From the IMG/VR virus record IMGVR_UViG_3300038557_000049, positions 1-43,550 of that record: a stretch of DNA of 43,550 nt; one strand, 5' to 3'. Position 1 is the stretch's first letter. Each line of letters starts with the position of its first letter. The stretch is from a virus. The notes beneath the pieces were generated by a model. That model saw nothing but the letters and a program-made list of their open reading frames with translations. It made no database searches and was not told the origin of the DNA. Position numbers and translations under genes: made by a program. This document shows, piece by piece, positions 37,863 to 43,550 of this stretch.

Positions 37863-38287
37863 TGGCCGGCGTTCCCATCCTCGCCATCGGCCCGCATCTC
37901 TTCGCCGCGCTGCCGCTCTCGCTCCAGAAGATCGAGGAGCGCACGAAGATGAACTGGCCGGCGATCAAGCGCTTCGGCGTCGGGCCCGCCCGCCAGAACA
38001 CCGGCCGCGACGAGGACGAATTCGCCGTCGAGGGGCTGTATTTCGACGATGAATGGGGCGGTCATGCCGAGTATCTAGCGCTGAAGGCGGCGCAGCGCGC
38101 CGGCCAGCCGGTCGAGCTGCTCGGTGCGGCGGCCGGCGGCGGGGCCTCCGTCTTCGGTACCGTCGTCATCCTCGAGGTCGGCGCGACGCACTCGACGCTT
38201 CGGCCGAGCGGTCTTGGCGCGAAGACGGAATTCGACGTGAAGCTGGCGCCGTTCGGCGGCGAGCTCTCCTTCGGAGGGCTGCTTTGA
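37862..38287 (+). CDS. U: Tail protein gpU
   Basis: A 141-residue protein of the P2 gpU family with IEERTKMNWPAIKRFGVGPA (about 25-44), EGLYFDDEWGGHAEYLAL and the C-terminal DVKLAPFGGELSFGGLL. It is part of the tail tip or terminator assembly. Start is ATG 37862 in a TGATG overlap and it ends in TGATG with X. Confidence 0.9.
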   Translation: MAGVPILAIGPHLFAALPLSLQKIEERTKMNWPAIKRFGVGPARQNTGRDEDEFAVEGLYFDDEWGGHAEYLALKAAQRAGQPVELLGAAAGGGASVFGTVVILEVGATHSTLRPSGLGAKTEFDVKLAPFGGELSFGGLL

Positions 38288-38502
38288 TGCGCGTCCAGAT
38301 CACCCGGGAGAACATGACGTTCGATCTCATCGTCTGGCAGGCCTTCGGGCGGCAAGACAGCGGCGTCATTGAGCAGGCGCTCGCGCTCAACCCGGGTATC
38401 GCGGCTCTCGGTGCCTTCCTGCCTGTTGGAACCACCATCGAGCTGCCCGAACCGCAGGCGCCAAAGCCGACTCTCCTTGAAACCGTGACGCTCTGGAGCT
38501 GA
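38287..38502 (+). CDS. X: Tail protein gpX (LysM-like)
   Basis: A 71-residue protein of the P2 gpX family, a LysM-like fold: MTFDLIVWQAFGRQDSGVIE, the turn ALNPGIAALGAFLPVGTTI and the end LPEPQAPKPTLLETVTLWS. It is thought to help attach the tail hub to peptidoglycan or to the tube. It lies between U and D as in P2. Confidence 0.9.
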   Translation: MRVQITRENMTFDLIVWQAFGRQDSGVIEQALALNPGIAALGAFLPVGTTIELPEPQAPKPTLLETVTLWS

Positions 38503-38507
38503 CGGCG

Positions 38508-39557
38508 ATGGCCTTCGCCCTCAGCCAGCCCAACGCCCTCGGCTACACGCCGATGATCTCGATCGAGGTCAACGGCAAGGAAGTCGCGGCGGGTTTCTAC
38601 GGGCGGCTGATCAAGGCCACGCTGACCGACCAGGCCGGGCAGGAATCGGACAAGCTCACTTTCGACCTGGATGACGCCGACAACGCGATCATCGTGCCGC
38701 CTCCGAAGGCAACGATCGTGGTGAAGCTCGGATTTAAGGAAACCGGGCTCGTGCCGAAGGGCACCTTCGAGATGCAGCCGATCGCCTTCAAGGGGGAGGT
38801 CGACGAGGGCGAGACGCTGACGATCCAGGCCAATGCGGCCGATCTCAAGCGCAAGCTGAAGGGTAAAGGGCGGGAAAGCTTCAGCAACAAGTCGGTGAAG
38901 GAGATCGCCGATACGATTGCCGGCCGAAACGGGATGACCGCCCATGTCGATCCGGCGATCGCCAACTTCAAGTTCGATTTCCGGGCGCGCGTCGATGTCA
39001 GCGAGATCGACTTCCTGACCACGCTCGGCGACGAGCTCGACGCCGTCGTGAAGCCGATGGGCGACAAGCTCGTGATCTCGAAGAAGGGCGCTGCATCCTC
39101 GGTCAGCGGCCAGGCTCTGCCGCAGATCCTGATCGAGAAGGCGGATTGCGCCAGCTGGGAGGTCACGCCGGACGGCCGAGTCGAATACGGCACAGTGAAA
39201 GCCGCCTGGATCGACCAGAAGACCGGCAAGCGCCAGACATCAGAGGCCAAGACCGGGCTCGAAGGCCCCGAAACCGTGCTTCGCTCGCCTTATCCGACGA
39301 AGGAGCTCGCTGAGAAGGCCGCCATGGCCGAGGCCCGGCGTCTGACCAGGCGCAGCGGCAGCGGCAACTTCAAGCTCTACGGGCGGCCGCAGGCCCAGGC
39401 GGAAGCCGATGTCGTCGCCGGCGCGAGCTTCCGCCGGGAAATCGCCGGCACATGGCGCGCCGATTCCGTCGAGCACGAATTCGATGCCTCCGGCTTTACG
39501 ACCACCGTCAACATCGCCGCGAAAGAGGACGGTTCGTCCTCGAAAGAAAAGGACTGA
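38508..39557 (+). CDS. D: Tail hub protein gpD (late control D family)
   Basis: A 349-residue baseplate hub protein of the P2 gpD family. Landmarks: YTPMISIEVNGKEVAAGFYG, LTDQAGQESDKLTFDLDD (about 40-57), SNKSVKEIADTIAGRNG (about 126-142) and FKLYGRPQAQAEADVVAGAS near the C-terminus. It forms the central trimer joining tube and spike. In Mu the equivalent is gp44. Confidence 0.92.
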   Translation: MAFALSQPNALGYTPMISIEVNGKEVAAGFYGRLIKATLTDQAGQESDKLTFDLDDADNAIIVPPPKATIVVKLGFKETGLVPKGTFEMQPIAFKGEVDEGETLTIQANAADLKRKLKGKGRESFSNKSVKEIADTIAGRNGMTAHVDPAIANFKFDFRARVDVSEIDFLTTLGDELDAVVKPMGDKLVISKKGAASSVSGQALPQILIEKADCASWEVTPDGRVEYGTVKAAWIDQKTGKRQTSEAKTGLEGPETVLRSPYPTKELAEKAAMAEARRLTRRSGSGNFKLYGRPQAQAEADVVAGASFRREIAGTWRADSVEHEFDASGFTTTVNIAAKEDGSSSKEKD

Positions 39558-39559
39558 CC

Positions 39560-40141
39560 ATGGCGACGCAGATCTACACCATCACCGAAAAGGCCGGGAA
39601 ATACATCGCCGGCATCCGCCTTGAGCCCGGCCAGGAGACGATCGAGCTCACGCCGGAACAGGCGGCCTACGAGGTTGCTCAAGGCACGATCATCGGGACG
39701 GGCGAGCCGGGCTCGGCCGTTCCCGACGCTGCGCCGGTGTTGAAAGCCGATACCGTGCAGCTGTTGCGCGGCGGCCTCGCGACCCGGCCGACCGCCGCGG
39801 AGCTCGCGAGTTTCGTCCAGCAAAGCGGCGCCCGGATCAACCGCTATGCCGCCGACGTTGCCTTGTCGGCCGACGACAAGGGCGCGATCGCCATCCTCTC
39901 CAACGCCGCTGCCCGCGTTGTGACGCTGCCAGCCGATTGGGCTGAAGGCGAGACCGTCACGGTGCGGCGCGGTGGTGCCGGCGCTGTGACCTGGGCGCTC
40001 GAGGCCGGTGCCACGCTCGCGCTGCCCGCGTCGAAGGCCGAGCATGTTGGTGTCGCCGAGCAGCATGCCGAGGTGATGTTCATGGTGCTTTCAAACGCCG
40101 GTGAAGCGGCTGTTTGGGGCGTGTCGGGAGCGACGGCATGA
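39560..40141 (+). CDS. Probable virion protein of unknown function
   Basis: A 193-residue protein. The N-terminal 45 residues contain GIRLEPGQETIELTPEQAAY, similar in style to other small virion domains of this phage; the C-terminal 100 residues are beta-rich (AARVVTLPADWAEGETVTVR, AVTWALEAGATLALP, VAEQHAEVMFMVLSN) and resemble a tip or decoration domain, often at the end of fibre proteins. It follows D and is coupled to the membrane-protein gene by ATGA. Family is not recognised. Confidence 0.7.
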   Translation: MATQIYTITEKAGKYIAGIRLEPGQETIELTPEQAAYEVAQGTIIGTGEPGSAVPDAAPVLKADTVQLLRGGLATRPTAAELASFVQQSGARINRYAADVALSADDKGAIAILSNAAARVVTLPADWAEGETVTVRRGGAGAVTWALEAGATLALPASKAEHVGVAEQHAEVMFMVLSNAGEAAVWGVSGATA

Positions 40142-40755
40142 TCGCCGCTTTCATTATTGTATTGGCCTGCGCGATCCTGAACCGGATGCGGGGCGACGAT
40201 CGCTGGATGCCGACCTGGTTGCCGGGCCGCTCTTTATACTATGTGGCGCCGGCGATCGGCGCGGTGGCACTGCTCGTGGATACGTGGTCCGTCGCTCTGG
40301 CGGCCGCCGCAGCTTATTTCTTCTGGGCCGTCTGGCCCTGGGGGCGTTGGTTCGACCTCGGGCGGCTTCTAGCGCCGGCTTCCGCCTCCAACGGCAACTT
40401 CGAGTCGATCATCGAGCAACTGGCCGGTGGCAGCGATCACCGGGCGCTTTTTCTCCGCCATCTCATGGCAACACCGGGCCTCTGGCTACTCGGAGTGTTG
40501 AGCGGCTGGCCGGCTGATCTCGCTCTCGTTGCGCCGTTGCTGTTCGCCGGGGTCGTCACCCTGGCCTACGAGCTCGCATGGCGCTCCGACCCTTCGAATC
40601 CGATCTGGCTCGCCGAGCTCACAGCCGGAGCCATCTGGGCAGGAGTCATCCTCGCATGTTCCGCTTCATTCTCCTCTTCGTCGCCGGCCTCGTCCTGGCG
40701 GACTGCACCGGTCGCTCACACGACGGCGACGACTTCATGGACGGAGCCGGCGTAG
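40138..40755 (+). CDS. Multi-pass membrane protein at the end of the tail operon
   Basis: A 205-residue protein with hydrophobic segments at about 1-14, 33-48, 51-68, 110-140 and 155-172 (for example IAAFIIVLACAIL and LWLLGVLSGWPADLALVAPL), so about five membrane helices. The C-terminal 30 residues are Ser- and Thr-rich and coincide with an overlapping lipoprotein frame, so they may be a by-product of that gene. No family is recognised; possible roles are superinfection exclusion or host lysis control. Confidence 0.65.
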   Translation: MIAAFIIVLACAILNRMRGDDRWMPTWLPGRSLYYVAPAIGAVALLVDTWSVALAAAAAYFFWAVWPWGRWFDLGRLLAPASASNGNFESIIEQLAGGSDHRALFLRHLMATPGLWLLGVLSGWPADLALVAPLLFAGVVTLAYELAWRSDPSNPIWLAELTAGAIWAGVILACSASFSSSSPASSWRTAPVAHTTATTSWTEPA

Positions 40756-40796
40756 TGGCCGGACTCCGACAGGAGCTCCAGCGAAACGATCGGTGA
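40656..40796 (+). CDS. Small lipoprotein overlapping the membrane-protein gene
   Basis: A 46-residue ORF, MFRFILLFVAGLVLADCTGR followed by a short acidic mature part. It has a lipoprotein-type signal with Cys17; the residue before it is Asp, which is unusual. AGGAG lies about 11 nt upstream (40640-40644). It starts inside the preceding gene in another frame, a layout like Rz/Rz1. It may be a real second spanin-like or exclusion lipoprotein. Confidence 0.55.
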   Translation: MFRFILLFVAGLVLADCTGRSHDGDDFMDGAGVVAGLRQELQRNDR

Positions 40797-40932
40797 CGTG
40801 ACAGGGGAGCCTTACGGCTCCGGCGGCAGTTCCCGGGAAGGTCTTAGCCGCCCGACGAGAGTTGAATCACATCGCCCGCCACGACGGCCGTGAGGCCGCG
40901 CCACAGCGGGCGCTATCAGGTTCTAAAATCCC
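40797..40932 (+). other. Gap with small hairpin before the Dam-type gene
   Basis: A 136-nt gap. It holds a short hairpin GGAGCC (40806-40811), loop TTAC, GGCTCC (40816-40821), without a T tract. The TAAAAT at 40924-40929 lies too close to the GTG at 40933 to serve as a -10 for a normal leader. No clear promoter is seen. Confidence 0.35.
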
Positions 40933-41736
40933 GTGAACGAAGTTCGCCCCATCTCGCCTGTCGCCGGCTATATCGGCGGCAAGAAGCAACTCGCGCGCAC
41001 GATCGTCGAGCAGATTGGCTCGATTGAGCACACCACCTACGCAGAGGCCTTCGTCGGCATGGGCGGCGTGTTCCTGCGCCGGCCTATGAAGCCGAAGGCT
41101 GAGGTCATCAACGACGCCTCGCGTGATGTCGCCACGTTCTTCCGCGTCCTACAGCGGCACTATCAGGCCTTCCTGGACATGCTGCGTTGGCAGCTCGCCA
41201 GCCGAGCCGAGTTCGAGCGGCTGAACGCCCAGGATCCGGAGACCTTGACCGACCTCGAGCGCGCCGCCCGATTCCTCTATCTCCAGAAGCTGTCATTCGG
41301 CGGGAAGGTCGCCAGCCGCAGCTTCGGCATCGACACGAAGGGGCCGGCCCGCTTCGACATTACGCGGCTTCAGCCACTGCTGGAGGCGGTTCACGATCGT
41401 CTTGCCGGCGTCTGGATCGAATGCCTGCCTTGGCAGGAGTTCATCCGGCGGTGGGACCGGCCAGGCACGCTGTTCTATCTTGACCCGCCCTATTGGGGCA
41501 CCGAGCACTTCTACGGTCGTGGATTATTCGGCCGAGAGGAGTTCGAGCAGCTCAGCGTAGCTTTACAGGGCCTTCAAGGCCGCTTCATCCTCTCGTTGAA
41601 CGACGTGCCCGAGGTGCGCGAGCTGTTCGCCTGGGCGACGATCGACACGGTCGAGCTGAGCTACCAGGCGGGCGGTGGCGACAAAACCAAGCGGGTGCGT
41701 GAGGTGATCATCTCAGACAGTGGGTGCCGATTGTGA
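40933..41736 (+). CDS. Dam-type (D12 class) adenine N6 DNA methyltransferase
   Basis: A 267-residue methylase. SAM-binding FxGxG region YAEAFVGMGGVFLRR (36-50) after PVAGYIGGKKQLA at the N-terminus (family start SPLRYPGGK-like), and catalytic YLDPPYWG (182-189). C-terminal FILSLNDVPEVRELF is also family typical. It methylates adenine in a site that cannot be told from the sequence, probably to guard phage DNA from restriction. It sits near the right end where Mu has its own DNA-modification gene mom. Start GTG 40933; it ends in a GTGA overlap. Confidence 0.9.
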   Translation: MNEVRPISPVAGYIGGKKQLARTIVEQIGSIEHTTYAEAFVGMGGVFLRRPMKPKAEVINDASRDVATFFRVLQRHYQAFLDMLRWQLASRAEFERLNAQDPETLTDLERAARFLYLQKLSFGGKVASRSFGIDTKGPARFDITRLQPLLEAVHDRLAGVWIECLPWQEFIRRWDRPGTLFYLDPPYWGTEHFYGRGLFGREEFEQLSVALQGLQGRFILSLNDVPEVRELFAWATIDTVELSYQAGGGDKTKRVREVIISDSGCRL

Positions 41737-42233
41737 GTGAGCAGGTTTGGACCGCATTCGTCATGGCTTTCCCCTGGAGCGCGCTTATCACCGCGCTCAG
41801 CACGATTGCCGCAGTCTTTGCCACTAGCTTTCTTACAGAGCGCCGCTCAAGGAGAGAACGACTCTGGGAGATACAGCGCGAGGCCTTCGGCGAGATCATA
41901 AGCAGCGTGCGCGAAGGCGAGCGCATGGTACTTCGGCTTTCAGAGCTCGCTGAGGTATCAAAAACCAATGTATCGCTCAGAGCGTCTCTTGCTGAACTCA
42001 ATAAGGAGTGGTTGGAGACGGGCGCAGTTGGCCGTCGACGCGCGACCCGTGATGGCCTCATTTTGCCCGACGCGTTCAACGACGCCTATCAGCGGATGTC
42101 CCAGAAATTGAGCGCACTCGACGGCGGTGACGAGTCTCACCCCGAGCGAGGGCGACGCGCGATGTCCATTATGGAGACATCGCGGAGGGAGCTCGAGCAG
42201 ATCGCTCGGAAGCATCTCAAGCGACGAGTCTAG
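41733..42233 (+). CDS. Membrane-anchored coiled-coil protein
   Basis: A 166-residue protein with one membrane helix (about 11-31, AFPWSALITALSTIAAVFAT) and then a long charged helical region (about 37-166, SRRERLWEIQREAFGEIISS onwards). DNA is less GC-rich than the tail genes. It is coupled to the Dam-type gene by GTGA and is the last gene before the right end, where transposable phages carry cargo. Function unknown; exclusion or defence-related cargo is possible. Confidence 0.66.
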   Translation: MSEQVWTAFVMAFPWSALITALSTIAAVFATSFLTERRSRRERLWEIQREAFGEIISSVREGERMVLRLSELAEVSKTNVSLRASLAELNKEWLETGAVGRRRATRDGLILPDAFNDAYQRMSQKLSALDGGDESHPERGRRAMSIMETSRRELEQIARKHLKRRV

Positions 42234-42256
42234 CAGGACGGTTAGAAACGCGACCT

Positions 42257-42300
42257 GTTGCCATTTGATTGTTCGCGCGTTGCCATTTGAAAGTTCGCGC
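42257..42300 (+). repeat. Two abutting 22-bp repeats: probable right-end transposase sites
   Basis: The first copy (42257-42278) and the second (42279-42300) both read GTTGCCATTTGA, two variable bases (TT or AA), GTTCGCGC; 20 of 22 positions agree. MuA sites are also 22 bp, contain a CGAA-type core when read inward (here GCGCGAAC), and R1 and R2 of Mu likewise sit next to each other at the right end. No third copy is clear further inside. Confidence 0.8.
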
Positions 42301-42302
42301 TA

Positions 42303-42304
42303 CA
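42303..42304. mobile_element. Probable prophage right terminus (CA)
   Basis: Mu-type elements end in CA. TACA follows directly after the second repeat and puts the terminus 4 bp from the outer site, close to Mu where R1 starts about 5 bp from the end. The next 5 bp, TTTCC (42305-42309), would be the target duplication. An alternative CA at 42316-42317 would put part of the sleB stop codon in phage DNA and lie too far from the repeats. Confidence 0.6.
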
Positions 42305-42314
42305 TTTCCAGCGC

Positions 42315-43550
42315 TCAGGTCTGGCCGGGCCGGAGCTGGTAGAAGACGTGCTGGCCGATGGTGTCCATCTTCTTCAGCCGCTTCGCCCAGTAGGGGCTGA
42401 CGTAGCGCGCATGGTAATGCGTCGAGGCGCCGACCTCGGCGAGATAGGTCGTGCCCTCATAGACCTCGCGTGCGATCCGCACCGCATCGCGCCACGGCCC
42501 CGGCTCGGTGATGCGCAGCGACTTGCCTTCGCAGGTGAAGGTGAACTGGCAGGAGAGGTAGCGGTTGCTGTTCTGGTAGACGGTGCCGCAGACGCTGTTC
42601 GGATAGAGCCCGCTCTTCACCCGGTTGAGCACGACCTGCGCGACGGCGGCCTGACCCTCCGGCGATTCCGAACGGGCCTCGAAATAGACCGCCTCGGCCA
42701 GGCAGCGCTGCTCGCGCGCCATGTTTTCCGGCACGATCAGCCCGGCATAGCTCTGCCGCTCGCCCGGCGTCGCGAGGCGCAGGTCTCGGGTCGCCGGCGC
42801 GGAGGCGAGCGCAATCCGCGACTCCGGCTGCTGCGCGCCATGCGCGGGCAGGGCGGGGGGCGTCAGCTCCGCCATGGCGATCGCCGAGCGGGGCGTCGAC
42901 GAGCTGCGCTGGCTGGGCGAGGGCACCGCAGGCGAGGAGCCGTCGATGCTCTCGAGATAGAGCTCGGCTTGGCGCGCCGAAGTGATCTTGGGCTTCAGCG
43001 AGACCGGCGAGGAATCGGACAGGGCCGGGTCGGTCAGGCCCTCGTCGATCGCGTAGGGCTCGAAACCGCTCGGCGGACCCTCGACCTCTCCCGCTGCGCG
43101 CATCGCATCGAGCGAGAAGCCGCCCGAGATCAGCCTGGGCTGGGTGTCGCCGAAGACGACGCGCTCGAGCTCGACGGAGGGGTGCTGGGACAGGCCGGGC
43201 CGCAGGCTCGGCAGCATGTCGCCCTTGGCCGTGCGGTCGACCTCCGGGAAGCTCGCTGCCGTGCGCTTCATGTCCTCGCGCGGCTGGCGCGGATCGACGA
43301 CGATGCGCCGCTCCGGATCCTCGAAGGAGAGGCTGGCCTGCACGATGGCCGAGGACAGGGCAAGTCCCGGCAGCCGGAAGGCGCTCTCCGCCACCAGCAT
43401 CGAGGGGCCTTCCGCCAATGCGGAGGCGGGGCCGGGATCGATGCGTGGGATCGCGCTGGAGGGCAGGCCGGTCGGTCCGAAATTCTGTCCGGCCGAGGCG
43501 GTGAAGGAGACCAGCAATCCGACCGACAGGGCCCAGGGCGCAGCCGTCAC
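42315..43550 (-). CDS. Host cell wall hydrolase, SleB type (5' end off window)
   Basis: A protein of at least 411 residues whose open frame reaches the window edge. The GTG at the edge gives TAAPWALSVGLLVSFTASAG, a hydrophobic segment like a signal peptide, so the true start is probably just outside. The middle is Pro- and Ser-rich linker; the C-terminal 120 residues form the SleB/hydrolase-2 domain with CLAEAVYFEARSESPEGQAA, where the Glu in FEAR is the catalytic residue, and VGASTHYHARYVSPYWAKRL. It cleaves peptidoglycan. It ends about 10 bp from the phage terminus and appears intact at its 3' end, so the insertion is just downstream. Confidence 0.9.
   Translation of the reverse strand: MTAAPWALSVGLLVSFTASAGQNFGPTGLPSSAIPRIDPGPASALAEGPSMLVAESAFRLPGLALSSAIVQASLSFEDPERRIVVDPRQPREDMKRTAASFPEVDRTAKGDMLPSLRPGLSQHPSVELERVVFGDTQPRLISGGFSLDAMRAAGEVEGPPSGFEPYAIDEGLTDPALSDSSPVSLKPKITSARQAELYLESIDGSSPAVPSPSQRSSSTPRSAIAMAELTPPALPAHGAQQPESRIALASAPATRDLRLATPGERQSYAGLIVPENMAREQRCLAEAVYFEARSESPEGQAAVAQVVLNRVKSGLYPNSVCGTVYQNSNRYLSCQFTFTCEGKSLRITEPGPWRDAVRIAREVYEGTTYLAEVGASTHYHARYVSPYWAKRLKKMDTIGQHVFYQLRPGQT

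Noticed and set aside
42257-42300. Two abutting direct repeats as a CRISPR remnant
   Set aside because: There is no spacer between them, only two copies, and position and length fit transposase sites.

Overview
The window is almost entirely a Mu-type transposable prophage in a GC-rich alphaproteobacterium. A GcrA-type domain, the high-GC codon use and the flanking SleB-type cell wall hydrolase point to Hyphomicrobiales/Rhizobiales, perhaps a Bosea- or Methylobacterium-like host; this is inference from gene style, not a database match. The hallmark genes are a DDE transposase with Mu-type flanking domains (3106-5295) followed by a MuB-like AAA ATPase (5357-6109), a Ner-like regulator, GemA, a Mor/C-type late activator, and the Mu head set (gp27, gp28, gp29, gp30, protease I with a nested scaffold, gpT, gp35, gp36). 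No tyrosine or serine integrase is visible. A Gam-type nuclease inhibitor was not recognised.

Layout. Nt 1-1375: a small protein of unknown role and a leftward lysogeny operon (S24-type repressor, then a translationally coupled exported Cys-rich protein). Nt 1376-1527: divergent control region. Nt 1528-14034: rightward early/middle genes (ner, a ParB-like gene, muA, muB, then about 20 small genes including an orphan DnaA-domain-IV protein, DUF3164, a free GcrA C-terminal domain, a second ParB-like protein, an ASCH-like protein, an MT-A70 methyltransferase, GemA and the Mor/C activator). Nt 14035-14144: control region with a weak hairpin and a 9-bp dyad, a candidate activator site for the late promoter. 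Nt 14145-15475: lysis cassette (putative holin, SAR endolysin, overlapping Rz/Rz1 spanins). Nt 15472-25288: head and connector genes, interrupted by a Met-CAT tRNA gene just upstream of the major capsid gene. Nt 25285-40141: a contractile tail whose order (V, PAAR, W, J, I, fibres, FI, FII, E/E', T, U, X, D) is P2-like, so the phage combines Mu transposition and head with a P2-like tail. Nt 40138-42233: right-end accessory genes (membrane protein with an overlapping lipoprotein, a Dam-type methylase where Mu carries mom, a membrane-anchored coiled-coil protein). Nt 42257-42300: two abutting 22-bp repeats that look like right-end transposase sites, with the prophage probably ending at the CA at 42303-42304. 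Nt 42315-43550: host cell wall hydrolase on the minus strand, running off the window.

The matching left end (expected to start near TGTAGCGCGAAC) is not seen, so the prophage probably begins before nt 1. Nearly all genes are packed with ATGA, GTGA or TGATG overlaps, as expected for long polycistronic operons. Expected programme: the repressor and Ner-like protein compete over nt 1376-1527; MuA/MuB transpose the genome; the Mor/C protein switches on the lysis, head and tail genes; terminators at 21451 and 32927 divide the late region. The most unusual elements are the initiator-like tRNA in the capsid operon, the orphan GcrA and DnaA domains, a textbook -1 frameshift signal in the tail chaperone gene, and the Mu/P2 mosaic.
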